Part shown: positions 19,296 through 28,738 of the stretch, in pieces
Layout: every line of letters begins with the position of its first letter
Numbering within the stretch: position 1 is the stretch's first letter
Assembly (NCBI GenBank): GCA_002708765.1
Contig: PAPD01000013.1
Coordinates: 62,001-126,000 of the forward strand
DNA length: 64,000 nucleotides
Source: Gammaproteobacteria bacterium
Lineage (GTDB): Bacteria > Pseudomonadota > Gammaproteobacteria > Pseudomonadales > Azotimanducaceae
Direction of reading: 5' to 3'
The notes under the pieces: generated by a model
What the model was told of the DNA's origin: nothing
Database searches by the model: none
Seen by the model: only the letters and a program-made list of their open reading frames with translations
Made by a program: the position numbers and the translations under genes

Positions 19296-19940
19296 ATGGA
19301 AGTCGGAATGCAGGAAAACAAATTAGTGTTGCCATCACCCAGCCAAGCCCTACCAGGAAGAAAACAGGAAATGCCCGTACCAGAAAACCATTTCATAAAT
19401 GGTAATCCGTTAAAATGGCCCATCCCGGAAGGTTTCGAAAGGGCAATGTTTGGCCTAGGCTGCTTCTGGGGAGCCGAGAAAATCTTCTGGCTAACTAAAG
19501 GTGTCTACGTCACTGCTGTCGGGTATGCCTCGGGATCAACTTCTAATCCCACTTACGAAGAAGTCTGCTCGGGTCTAACTGGACACAATGAAGTCGTTTA
19601 TTGTGTATTCAATCCAGATGCTCTGACATACAAGGACTTATTAAAGGTTTTTTGGGAGGGACACAACCCAACACAAGGTATGCGCCAAGGGAACGATGTA
19701 GGAACTCAATATCGATCAGGGATTTACGTTTTTTCTTCAGAACAAAGAAAGCTAGCCGAAACGACTATGGAAAGCTACGGCGACAAGCTGTCAGAAAACG
19801 GTTTTCCTCCGATTTCAACGGAAATTTTAGATGCGCCTGTCTTTTATTACGCGGAAGAATACCATCAACAATATCTCGCAAAAATTCCACATGGGTACTG
19901 CGGCCTAGGCGGTACTGGCATAAGACACCCAGACTATTAA
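19296..19940 (+). CDS. msrA: Peptide-methionine (S)-S-oxide reductase MsrA
   Basis: [14 protein letters not shown] (GCFWG), [62 protein letters not shown]. Confidence 0.96.
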   Translation: MEVGMQENKLVLPSPSQALPGRKQEMPVPENHFINGNPLKWPIPEGFERAMFGLGCFWGAEKIFWLTKGVYVTAVGYASGSTSNPTYEEVCSGLTGHNEVVYCVFNPDALTYKDLLKVFWEGHNPTQGMRQGNDVGTQYRSGIYVFSSEQRKLAETTMESYGDKLSENGFPPISTEILDAPVFYYAEEYHQQYLAKIPHGYCGLGGTGIRHPDY

Positions 19941-19944
19941 AAAT

Positions 19945-20856
19945 CTAGATAATCCTTTTTTCTAGATCTTCATATCTTTTCAGGGTCTCAGCAGCAATAT
20001 CCCCAGGAATTTCGGGACCCGGAGAAGTCTTGTCCCAAAGCCCAGCATTAAATAAGTTTTCAGCATAATCACGCAAGAATTGTTTATCAAAATTATCTTG
20101 TTTCTTATTAGTGGACCAGGCCTCTGCGTCCCAAAAACGGCTACTGTCAGGAGTAAGCACCTCATCAATCAAAATCAGATTTTCTCTCTCATCCAAGCCG
20201 AATTCGAATTTGGTGTCAGCAATAATAATTCCTCTGGTTTGCGCATAATCTCTCGCTTTCTCATAGGATCGTACTGAAAGATCTCGCATTCTTTCCATAA
20301 GAGATCTACCAACCTTGGCACTAGCTTGATCAAAACTTATATTCTCATCGTGACCTTCATCTACTTTCGTTGAAGGGGTAAACATAGGATCTGAAAACTT
20401 ATGTCCATTGACAAGATTATCTGGTATGGAAACTCCTGAAACACTACCCTTCGACAAATATTCTTTGTAACCACCTCCAGTCAGATAACCACGAACTACA
20501 CACTCGATCGGTATTACCCGAGCCTTCCGACAAATCATTACCCTACCACAGAGCATATCTCGCTCTGTTTCAGATATCCCGGGAATATCGTAAGCATTGG
20601 TGGAAAGCATATGGTTAGGAGAAATGTCTTCAAGAAAATCAAACCAGAATTCGCTAATTCGGGTTAAGATGATTCCCTTCCCGGGAACCGCACTTCCAAG
20701 GTTGACATCAAAAACACTTACTCGATCCGTCGCTACAATTAAAACTGCTACCGTTCCGTCTGGAAGAACAATATCATATATGTCTCTTACTTTACCCTGC
20801 CGACGATTACTCAAGGGTAAATCCGTATTTAACACTCCTTTATCATGTTTTCTCAA
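19945..20856 (-). CDS. purC: Phosphoribosylaminoimidazole-succinocarboxamide synthase
   Basis: GKVRDIYDI, ATDRVSVFDVNLGSAVPGKG, IECVVRGYLTGGGYKEY, DTKFEFGLDERENLILIDEVLTPDSSRFWD. Confidence 0.96.
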   Translation of the reverse strand: MRKHDKGVLNTDLPLSNRRQGKVRDIYDIVLPDGTVAVLIVATDRVSVFDVNLGSAVPGKGIILTRISEFWFDFLEDISPNHMLSTNAYDIPGISETERDMLCGRVMICRKARVIPIECVVRGYLTGGGYKEYLSKGSVSGVSIPDNLVNGHKFSDPMFTPSTKVDEGHDENISFDQASAKVGRSLMERMRDLSVRSYEKARDYAQTRGIIIADTKFEFGLDERENLILIDEVLTPDSSRFWDAEAWSTNKKQDNFDKQFLRDYAENLFNAGLWDKTSPGPEIPGDIAAETLKRYEDLEKRII

Positions 20857-22073
20857 GAGAGCGCCTGCGCTAGATCAGATTTTAAATCTTCTACTTCCTC
20901 AATACCTGTTGAAAATCTTACAAGAGAATTTGCTATTCCCATCTGACGTCGACGTTCAGGACCCATCTCATGGTATATAGAATGAGCTACCGGAATACAA
21001 AGCGTCCTTGTGTCACCAAGATTACTTGCACAAATTACAAGGTCAAGTTTGTTAATAAAATCAAAACAATCTATCTCTTCTGATATTTCAATACTGAATA
21101 TACCGCTTGGGGCTCTAAATAATTTGATCGCTCTATCATACTGGGGATGAGAAGGCAGCCCGGGATAATAAACTTCTTTTATCATCTTGTGTCCGGCCAG
21201 AAAATTGGCTAATTCAATCGCATTTTCACTGATTCGGTCCATCCTGAGAGCCAGCGTATCTGAACCGACCGAAATGTTCTGAGCGGCCTCAGGAGACAAT
21301 GATGCCCCAAAATCTCTGAGTCCCTTTTTCTTTATTTGCTGGACAACCCAGTCTACGACTATTCCTTTCTTATAGCTTTCATGTATACGGGTCGAAAGAC
21401 TCCAATCGAAATTATCCATGACAGTGACACAGCCACCCAGAGCATTTGCGTGACCACCTATATATTTAGTTAACGAATTAATAACTAAATTCGCTCCGGC
21501 CGTTTTAGGCTTATATAAGTAGGGAGTCGTCAGAGTATTGTCTACGAAATAGATTAAACCATGTGCATCACAGATTTCACCAATGGCTTCTAGGTCGCTT
21601 ATCTGAGTTCTCGGATTGGCTATGGTTTCGACAAAAACAAGCTTTGTATTTTCTTGAAGAGCATTTAAAACATTAGAAGCCGAAGTAGCATCCACAAACG
21701 AAACCTCAATACCCTGCGCGGCAAAAGACTGGAAAAGACTGTTGGTGTTTCCAAATAAAAAAGAGGAAGAGACCAGATGATCTCCTGATTGCAGAATCGA
21801 AAAAATTGTAGAGCCTATCGCTGCCATTCCGGATCCGAACGCTACCGAGGCATGTCCGCCTTCCATCAAAGTTATTTTCTCTTGCAAAGCAGAAACGGTC
21901 GGGTTCACTTGCCTTCCGTATGAGTAACCAGATTTTTCACCCTGGAACACTAACGCCAGTTCTTTAGCATCTTCATATCCAAATGAAACCGCGTTGTGCA
22001 CTGGCTTGTGAATTGATCCGTGTTCTATTTTTCCTCTTCGATTAGAATGCAGGATCTTCGATATAAACCCCAT
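20853..22073 (-). CDS. Cys/Met-metabolism PLP-dependent enzyme (cystathionine gamma-synthase / O-acyl-homoserine sulfhydrylase family)
   Basis: YSYGRQVNPTVSALQEKITLMEGG, FGSGMAAI, VDNTLTTPYLYKPKTAGANLVINSLTKYIGGHANALGG. ATG 22073 has AAGGAG upstream; the ORF-track GTG at 22103 lies inside the terminator hairpin. Confidence 0.92.
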   Translation of the reverse strand: MGFISKILHSNRRGKIEHGSIHKPVHNAVSFGYEDAKELALVFQGEKSGYSYGRQVNPTVSALQEKITLMEGGHASVAFGSGMAAIGSTIFSILQSGDHLVSSSFLFGNTNSLFQSFAAQGIEVSFVDATSASNVLNALQENTKLVFVETIANPRTQISDLEAIGEICDAHGLIYFVDNTLTTPYLYKPKTAGANLVINSLTKYIGGHANALGGCVTVMDNFDWSLSTRIHESYKKGIVVDWVVQQIKKKGLRDFGASLSPEAAQNISVGSDTLALRMDRISENAIELANFLAGHKMIKEVYYPGLPSHPQYDRAIKLFRAPSGIFSIEISEEIDCFDFINKLDLVICASNLGDTRTLCIPVAHSIYHEMGPERRRQMGIANSLVRFSTGIEEVEDLKSDLAQALS

Positions 22074-22089
22074 CTCAAAATAGCTCCTT

Positions 22090-22122
22090 AAAAAAAAACC
22101 CACTGAGCTTCCAACTCAGCAG
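22090..22122 (-). terminator. Intrinsic terminator between SAM-II-like aptamer and ORF (attenuator)
   Basis: Minus strand CCTGCTGAG-TTGGAAG-CTCAGTGGG (9-bp stem with two G-U pairs), then TTTTTTTTT. Confidence 0.8.
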
Positions 22123-22131
22123 GCTTATTTC

Positions 22132-22186
22132 TTCTTTAGCTGCATTTGTATGGCGCTCGCAAGCTGTAATCAAATCAGCGCTTTTC
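22132..22186 (-). promoter_or_regulatory. SAM-II riboswitch (metA motif)-like aptamer
   Basis: Minus strand AAAAGCGCTGATTTGATTACAGCTTGCGAGCGCCATACAAATGCAGCTAAAG matches the remembered SAM-II pattern (GCGCUGAUUU...GCNNGCGC...AAAUGNAGCUAAA). Located upstream of a Met-biosynthesis enzyme. Confidence 0.85.
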
Positions 22187-22192
22187 GATAGC

Positions 22193-22220
22193 AGTATAAC
22201 AGGGGAATTTTTTGAATCAA
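22193..22220 (-). promoter_or_regulatory. Sigma70-like promoter for the SAM-II leader
   Basis: Minus strand TTGATT-16 bp-TATACT; predicted start falls at the aptamer 5' edge. Confidence 0.6.
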
Positions 22221-22281
22221 TTGCTGGGTCCAAGCTTCGGAAGCCTGCTAAGATAAACCCATTTTTATCGGGGGTTTAATT

Positions 22282-23565
22282 ATGAAAGAGTCAGATTTCC
22301 AAAAAGATCTTCTCGATTTCTTGCATAAGTCGCCCACGCCTTTTCATGCGACAAATTCTTTAGCGAACCGGCTGCGGAAATCGGGTTTCATTGAACTCCA
22401 TGAATTAGACAAATGGGATATAAATCCGGGACGGTATTTTGTTACGAGAAACCAGTCTTCACTAATTGCCTTCCAGTTAGCCACCAGGTCTATCGGAAAA
22501 ACGGGAATCAGAATGGTCGGCGCTCATACAGACAGCCCTACTCTGAAACTTAAACCTCTGCCAGAAGTTCATAATAAAGGACTATTTCAGCTCGGCGTCG
22601 AAGTCTACGGCGGAGCACTTTTAAACCCCTGGTTCGATAGAGATCTTAGCGTAGCAGGACGCATAACTAAAGGAACAAAAAATGGCCATGTAAAAAACCA
22701 TCTTATCGACTTCGAAGAACCTGTCGCATTCATCCCGAGTCTTGCTATTCATCTGGACCGTGACGCGAACAAGAATAGATCAATTAATCCGGAAAGCGAT
22801 GTCGTGCCAATTATTGCCGGAGAAGAACACTTCAAGACACTGGAAGATTTCTTATCGAAACACACAAAAAATGGCGAGAAAATTCTAAGCACCGATCTTT
22901 TTTTTTACGACACAAACAAAGCGAAAATCATAGGAGCGAAAAAGGAATTCCTTGTAGGCGCTCGACTAGATAACCAGCTTAGTTGCTATGCTGCAGTTGC
23001 TGGTTTGCTTAAAGCAAACAAATCAGAAAACTGCATGATAGTTCTCAATGACCATGAAGAGGTAGGAAGCGCCTCAGCTGCTGGAGCCGATGGAAGCTTT
23101 TTGTCCGATGTATTAAACAGAGTAACTATTGACCCGGAAACCAAATTGAGAGGCCTCGCCCGATCTCTTCTCATATCGACCGATAACGCTCATGGAGTGC
23201 ACCCGAATTTTTCCGAAAAACACGAAAAAAATCACGGGCCAATACTTAATAAAGGGCCAGCAATCAAACACAACGCAAACCAGAGGTATGCTACAAATAG
23301 TGAAACTGCAGGTTTTTTTAAAAAACTTTGTCGGGACAAGAACATTCCTGTACAGGAATTTGTTAATCGAGGCGACATGGCCTGCGGAAGCACGATCGGC
23401 CCTATAACTGCGAGCAAAATTGGAGTTCGTACTCTGGATGTTGGTATATCAACATTTGGCATGCACTCGATCCGAGAACTTGCCGGAATAAAAGATGTGT
23501 TCTATCTAAGTGCGATCCTCCGCCAGTTTTTTAACGAAAGCAAAGATCTGGGAGCAAACCCTTAG
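22282..23565 (+). CDS. M18 family aminopeptidase (aspartyl aminopeptidase-like)
   Basis: DLLDFLHKSPTPFHATNSLANRL, VGAHTDSPTLKLKP, YGGALLNPWFDRDLSVAGRI, DHEEVGSASAAGADGSFL, RGDMACGSTIGPITASKIGVRTLDVGISTFGMHSIRELAG. Confidence 0.95.
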   Translation: MKESDFQKDLLDFLHKSPTPFHATNSLANRLRKSGFIELHELDKWDINPGRYFVTRNQSSLIAFQLATRSIGKTGIRMVGAHTDSPTLKLKPLPEVHNKGLFQLGVEVYGGALLNPWFDRDLSVAGRITKGTKNGHVKNHLIDFEEPVAFIPSLAIHLDRDANKNRSINPESDVVPIIAGEEHFKTLEDFLSKHTKNGEKILSTDLFFYDTNKAKIIGAKKEFLVGARLDNQLSCYAAVAGLLKANKSENCMIVLNDHEEVGSASAAGADGSFLSDVLNRVTIDPETKLRGLARSLLISTDNAHGVHPNFSEKHEKNHGPILNKGPAIKHNANQRYATNSETAGFFKKLCRDKNIPVQEFVNRGDMACGSTIGPITASKIGVRTLDVGISTFGMHSIRELAGIKDVFYLSAILRQFFNESKDLGANP

Positions 23566-23586
23566 TAATTGAAAACAAGTTAGACC

Positions 23587-25005
23587 TTAACGTTGGATTT
23601 GTTGAGCAACGTATTCGTAATACTCGAGAAGTCGATTGAGTGCATAAATATTATCTCCCCCACTCGAGGAGATAAGCCTTTGTGTTTCAGAGATGTATTT
23701 TTCGATTATTTTTCCCTTTTCCAATCGATGATCCAAAAAACCTTTCCAGCGATCAACTTCCCAGGAGCTGAGTGTCTCCGGGAAATTTCTGCACCTATAC
23801 CTAAAGAGAATTTCGGCAAGCCTGGGATCTTGAAACTTTTCGGAAAAACCCGATAAGAGATCTGGTTCAGATCTGACTGTTTCTTTCATTAGTTCTCTAT
23901 CACCATCAGTAAAAAAACCCCCATAAAGCTGAAGTTCTGGATCCGGATCCAGTTCGAATGTTCTGTTGCTGTAGCTCGTTTTGATTTTTTTTCCTAAAAC
24001 AATGGAACTCGCAAGGAATTCAGAACGCTCTTTTGCCAAGTCCAAATCAATATTTAAACGACTCAAAGTTTCCTCATTAAGAACATTTAGCGGTGCTACA
24101 AAAGGTAAACGGCCGGTATTGATTTCGAAAAGATGGGTTTCATTCGCCTCCTCGGGAAATTCGCTTCCGTCTAAACCCTTTTCAAGTGCATCTGACGATA
24201 ATTCCTCGAGACAAGAAGGATCAAACTTCAGGTCAAAGCAAATGATCGAGTTCTTGTTTATTGGATGAGAACATACTGGAAAAACTATCCCTAAATTAGA
24301 ATTCTCGCTACCAATCTTCGGACTAACATAGACAGCACAATTTTTTCCTGCCGGGTTCAGTATTCGCTGGACGTTGATTTTCGAACGCAGACTTAAAGAA
24401 AAATCGAAAAGTTTTGGTTGCGCCTTTTTTAAAATCCGAGCAAGACCGATAGTCGCGCGAACATCAGAAAGCGCGTCGTGAGCATTTTCATGCACGACAG
24501 CATTAGCACTAGCAAGGTCTTCAAGCCGGAAACTGACGGAACCGTCTTTTTTGCGCGGCCAGTTAATTCCCTCTGGTCTCAGCGCATAAGCTGCACGAAG
24601 CGGATCAATAAGATCCCAGCGCGAATTCCCATTCTTCCACTCCCTGGCATAAGGGTCTCGGAAATTTCGATAAAATAACTGCCTAATGAGCTCATCATCG
24701 AACCGGATGCTATTGAACCCTGCAACACAGGTTTCATTGCGTTCAAACTCATCAGATATCCTTCGACAGAACTCATTTTCTATTAATCCTTTTCTTAGGA
24801 ACTCATTATAGTCAAACCTAGTAATTGCGACCGCTTCTGGATGAGGCAGACGTTCTAGGGGCGGACGGCATACAAGCTCATACCCTTCCTCGATTTCCTC
24901 AAGATTTTCATCAGTACGAACTCCGGCGAACTGGACTGCACGATCCAGCGCGGTATCAGTTCCCGTAGTTTCCAAGTCATACCAGAAAAAAGATTTAGAT
25001 TTCAT
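23587..25005 (-). CDS. sbcB: Exodeoxyribonuclease I
   Basis: FFWYDLETTGTDTALDRAVQFAGVRTDENLEEI; GFNSIRFDDELIRQLFYRNFRDPYAREWKNGNSRWDLIDPLRAAYALRPEGINWP; HDALSDVRATIGLA. Confidence 0.95.
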   Translation of the reverse strand: MKSKSFFWYDLETTGTDTALDRAVQFAGVRTDENLEEIEEGYELVCRPPLERLPHPEAVAITRFDYNEFLRKGLIENEFCRRISDEFERNETCVAGFNSIRFDDELIRQLFYRNFRDPYAREWKNGNSRWDLIDPLRAAYALRPEGINWPRKKDGSVSFRLEDLASANAVVHENAHDALSDVRATIGLARILKKAQPKLFDFSLSLRSKINVQRILNPAGKNCAVYVSPKIGSENSNLGIVFPVCSHPINKNSIICFDLKFDPSCLEELSSDALEKGLDGSEFPEEANETHLFEINTGRLPFVAPLNVLNEETLSRLNIDLDLAKERSEFLASSIVLGKKIKTSYSNRTFELDPDPELQLYGGFFTDGDRELMKETVRSEPDLLSGFSEKFQDPRLAEILFRYRCRNFPETLSSWEVDRWKGFLDHRLEKGKIIEKYISETQRLISSSGGDNIYALNRLLEYYEYVAQQIQR

Positions 25006-25074
25006 TATCTGACAAGCATATCAATTTAGGATAGGGTGTGTAATTCCAAAAAGAAGCAAATGGGAGTCTCTTAA

Positions 25075-26451
25075 ATTTTCAGAAAAAATCAAATTGCGCT
25101 AATACTGGGACCCCTTTCAGCAACTTTTCTCTTCTTAATTCTCGAAAACTACGGGTGGAACTCGACGGCATGCTGGGCGGGCGCCATAGCAATGGTCTGT
25201 GCCATTTGGTGGATTTTTGAACCTATCCCGATACCGGTAACTTCTTTAATACCGCTGGGCACTCTTCCCTTGTTTGGTGTATTAAGCCCGCAGCAAGTCG
25301 GACAATCTTACGGGTCTCCAATGGTCTTGCTTCTACTAGGTGGATTTATAATCAGCACAGCAATGGCGAAGAGCGGCGCCCACCTAAGGGTCGCGGTGGG
25401 AATGATTAATCTATTCGGTGGCCAGAGCAGCAAAAGGCTTGTATTCGGGTTTATGTCGGCTGCTGCTGTTCTAAGCATGTGGATATCAAATACGGCTACT
25501 ACCCTTATGCTACTTCCGGTAGCTCTAGCTACGATACAACGATCGGAAGACACAAGAATAGCTACTCCATTGCTTCTCGGAATTGCTTATGCGGCGAGCA
25601 TAGGGGGCATCGGAACACCAATCGGAACACCACCAAACCTTGTATTTAGGGAAATTTATCAGCAAAACACCGGATCGGAGATAGGATTTTTTACATGGAT
25701 GTCATGGGGTCTGCCAGTTGTTTGCATTTTAGTTCCAGTCGCGGGACTCTGGATAACTAGGGGTCTGAATTACGTCGGCAAAGTGTCCGTACCTAGAATA
25801 AGTTCATGGACTACTGAAGAAAAGAGGGTTTTTATGATCTTTGCTCTGACAGCGATAGCATGGGTCACTCGAAGCCAACCATTCGGCGGATGGAACACCT
25901 GGTTTAACCTACCAAACGCAAACGATGCCAGTGTCGCGTTAATTTCGGTGGTAGCCATGTTTCTCATTCCAAATGGCAAGGGAGGAAAGTTGCTGGATTG
26001 GGAGACCGCATCTGAAATACCCTGGGGCATGCTTATCCTCTTCGGCGGAGGAATCGCGATAGCAAAAGCTTTCGCTTCTTCCGGATTGAGCGCATCGCTG
26101 GGTCAGTCGCTCTCATACATTTCTACTTGGCACATTTTTCTGCTGATTCTGGCGATCTGTCTGCTTATTACGTTCCTTACAGAAATGACAAGCAACCTAG
26201 CAACCACTACCCTTCTTCTTCCAATATTAGCTGCACTGAGCTTATCAGCTAATATAAAGCCAGAAATAATTATGGTTCCTGCAGCTATGAGTGCAAGCTG
26301 CGCCTTCATGCTTCCTGTGGCCACTGCGCCAAATACTATTGTGTTTTCGACCAACAGATTCAAGCTAACCCACATGGCAAAAGAAGGCTTGATGTTAAAC
26401 TTGGCTGGAGCAATCATAATTGCAGCCGTATGCTTCATTTCAGTAGGTTGA
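25075..26451 (+). CDS. SLC13/DASS-family sodium:anion (dicarboxylate) symporter; start codon inferred as ATT at 25075
   Basis: Family-like sequence IFRKNQIALILGPLSATFLFLILENYGWNSTACWAGAIAMVCAIWWIFEPIPIPVTSLIPL extends upstream of the first ATG (25192). SNLATTTLLLPILAALS signature-like motif. No ATG/GTG/TTG between the stop at 25072-25074 and 25192. Confidence 0.85.
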   Translation: MFRKNQIALILGPLSATFLFLILENYGWNSTACWAGAIAMVCAIWWIFEPIPIPVTSLIPLGTLPLFGVLSPQQVGQSYGSPMVLLLLGGFIISTAMAKSGAHLRVAVGMINLFGGQSSKRLVFGFMSAAAVLSMWISNTATTLMLLPVALATIQRSEDTRIATPLLLGIAYAASIGGIGTPIGTPPNLVFREIYQQNTGSEIGFFTWMSWGLPVVCILVPVAGLWITRGLNYVGKVSVPRISSWTTEEKRVFMIFALTAIAWVTRSQPFGGWNTWFNLPNANDASVALISVVAMFLIPNGKGGKLLDWETASEIPWGMLILFGGGIAIAKAFASSGLSASLGQSLSYISTWHIFLLILAICLLITFLTEMTSNLATTTLLLPILAALSLSANIKPEIIMVPAAMSASCAFMLPVATAPNTIVFSTNRFKLTHMAKEGLMLNLAGAIIIAAVCFISVG

Positions 26452-26605
26452 TATTAGATATAGAGTATTATTCAATCATCTTTCCTAAGAGACCATTGAT
26501 TCATCAGAGGACCACTTTATGGAGAGAAAACATTTTCCATTACTGGATAATCTTTCCGGCAGAAGGCTAGGTCTATTATGTACCGACTGTTGACTCATTA
26601 ACGTA

Positions 26606-28153
26606 ATGTACGCAGACCATTTCAAGCTCAGAGAACCGCCGTTCTCAATAGCACCGAACCCTCATTACCTATACATGAGTTCACAGCATAAAGAAGCTCT
26701 CGCGCATCTCCAATTCGGGGTCCAACAAAATGGCGGTTTTGTTCTTCTAACGGGCGAAGTAGGGACTGGCAAGACAACCCTCTGCAAAAAACTGATAGAA
26801 AAATTACCTAAAGATATTGAAGTTGCATTTGTGCTAAATCCTAGAATTACCGAAATCGAATTACTTGAAACTATCTGCGAAGAATTCGGCATGAAAGTCA
26901 CAAAAAACGCAAAACTAAAATCATTGATAGATTCACTTAATGAATATCTATTGAAATGCCACTCATTAGAAAAAAAGACAGTCCTTATCATAGATGAGGC
27001 GCAAAATCTTTCCCGCGATCTTCTGGAACAACTCCGCCTGCTAACGAACCTTGAAACAAACGAGCGCAAGTTATTACAAATTATTCTTTTAGGGCAACCA
27101 GAACTAGCCGAAAAAATCAAAGAAGAGGATTTAAGACAGTTCAATCAGAGAATTACTGCACGTTATCATCTAACCGAGCTTAATGAATCTGAGGCAAAAG
27201 AATATATCAAACACAGGTTAACGGTAGCGGGTGGGCAAGATAAATTATTCTCCAAGTCAGCCATAAAACAGATATTTCGAGAGAGCAAAGGAATACCTAG
27301 AGTAATAAATCTACTCTGCGACCGGTCTCTTTTAGGGGGTTACGGCGAAAACAAAAAAATCATCACTAAAAAAATGGTTAAGAAATCATCACAGGAAGTT
27401 CTAGGAGAAAAAAAGCTATTAAGAAAACCGATTTCCACAATTCTATCGGCGGCTCTTCTTGTCCAGGCATGCATAATAATATCGCTATATTCTTGGAAAG
27501 AGATCTTTTTTGCAGACAAAACAAGCTCTGACCAGTATGCAGAACACCTCCGCGATCAATCTGCCAAGATTTCAGAAAGCCTGAGGGGACACGCCGAATC
27601 ATCCATCGCCTTGCATGATCTCATATCATTATGGGGTATTTCATTCGAAGACCGTCAGACAAATTTTTGTTCTCTTAGCGAAAAGATAGGCCTGAGATGC
27701 AAAGAGTTAGACTTAGATCTAGAACAGATTTTCTTCATCAACAGACCTTTTGTGACCTTGTTAGACCAGCAATTTTTTACTGTATCCAGATTCGAAAACA
27801 ATTACTTCCAGGTTTTCGCGGGAGACAAGGAGTACCAGCTAGAAATTTCCGATTTCAGAGAATTATTCCAAGGAAAAATAAAAATCCTGTGGAGAATGCC
27901 TCCTGGTTATAGCGAACCACTAAAGCTAAATGATAAGGGTGCAGCAGTAGACTGGTTAATTTTTCAGTTGGCACTACTCGATAATGAGGAACCACCGGTT
28001 GAAGGAAATCTGCTTTTTTCAGAAGTATCCGTTCAAAAAGTAAAGGATTTCCAGAAAACTCTGGGTATCAATGCGACTGGGGTAGTTGATCCTTTAACCT
28101 GGATACAGTTGAATAGTGCTGGAACAACACCGATTCCAAAGCTGTCAGACTAA
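26606..28153 (+). CDS. ExeA/GspA-like AAA+ ATPase with C-terminal peptidoglycan-binding domain
   Basis: MYADHFKLREPPFSIAPNPHYLYMSSQHKEALAHLQFGVQQNGGFVLLTGEVGTGKTTLCK (Walker A), VLIIDEAQNLS (Walker B), C-terminal PG-binding DKGAAVDWLIFQLAL...VKDFQKTLGINATGVVDPLTWIQL. Confidence 0.92.
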   Translation: MYADHFKLREPPFSIAPNPHYLYMSSQHKEALAHLQFGVQQNGGFVLLTGEVGTGKTTLCKKLIEKLPKDIEVAFVLNPRITEIELLETICEEFGMKVTKNAKLKSLIDSLNEYLLKCHSLEKKTVLIIDEAQNLSRDLLEQLRLLTNLETNERKLLQIILLGQPELAEKIKEEDLRQFNQRITARYHLTELNESEAKEYIKHRLTVAGGQDKLFSKSAIKQIFRESKGIPRVINLLCDRSLLGGYGENKKIITKKMVKKSSQEVLGEKKLLRKPISTILSAALLVQACIIISLYSWKEIFFADKTSSDQYAEHLRDQSAKISESLRGHAESSIALHDLISLWGISFEDRQTNFCSLSEKIGLRCKELDLDLEQIFFINRPFVTLLDQQFFTVSRFENNYFQVFAGDKEYQLEISDFRELFQGKIKILWRMPPGYSEPLKLNDKGAAVDWLIFQLALLDNEEPPVEGNLLFSEVSVQKVKDFQKTLGINATGVVDPLTWIQLNSAGTTPIPKLSD

Positions 28154-28154
28154 G

Positions 28155-28736
28155 ATGTCATATATACTAGATGCGCTAAACAGGTCCGAAAAAGAAAGGA
28201 CAGAGAAACTATCTGAGGACTTTCGTTTTTCGAATACAAGAAACGTCTCGTCGAAGACAAGCCTTAGAAAGTTAATACTGGGCGCAACGACTTTGATAGC
28301 GATTAACTGTGCGCTTGTTTACTTTATATTCGGTCAAAAATTTCTTGAACAGAGACCCCAAAGCTCCATACAGAATCCAGAGACGAAGACCAAACTCACT
28401 TTGCCGGATAATGAACCCGAAAAACAAGGCTCTTTTTATTACCCAGGAACTGCCAAGGAAGTTTCTCAGCCCTCTCGGTCTGAGGAGATAATAGCACCCC
28501 CATTTAATTCTCTTCCGACTGAATTTAAAAGTAACATACCGGCCTTCGAAATCTCGTCGCACATCTACTCATCGGATAAAAAACTACGCCTCATCAAAGT
28601 AGACAAAATCACCTACTATGAAGGCGACTACATAAAGCATGATCTGAAGCTCGAGAGAATAACAAAAGAAGGTGTGATCCTGGTTTTTTCAGAGAGGCTA
28701 TTCTCTTTAGATATTGCTGACTCTTGGAATCTCTGA
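28155..28736 (+). CDS. GspB/ExeB-like general secretion pathway protein
   Basis: MSYILDALNRSEKER N-terminus is typical of GspB partners of ExeA; single TM; C-terminal IYSSDKKLRLIKVDKITYYEGDYI...LERITKEGVILVFSERLFSLDI. Confidence 0.85.
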   Translation: MSYILDALNRSEKERTEKLSEDFRFSNTRNVSSKTSLRKLILGATTLIAINCALVYFIFGQKFLEQRPQSSIQNPETKTKLTLPDNEPEKQGSFYYPGTAKEVSQPSRSEEIIAPPFNSLPTEFKSNIPAFEISSHIYSSDKKLRLIKVDKITYYEGDYIKHDLKLERITKEGVILVFSERLFSLDIADSWNL

Positions 28737-28738
28737 TT

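Noticed and set aside
22074-22103. GTG start for the Met-biosynthesis enzyme at 22103
   Set aside because: The codon lies inside the terminator stem and its extension MGFFLRSYFE is coded by the T-tract and Shine-Dalgarno. ATG at 22073 has AAGGAG at proper spacing.
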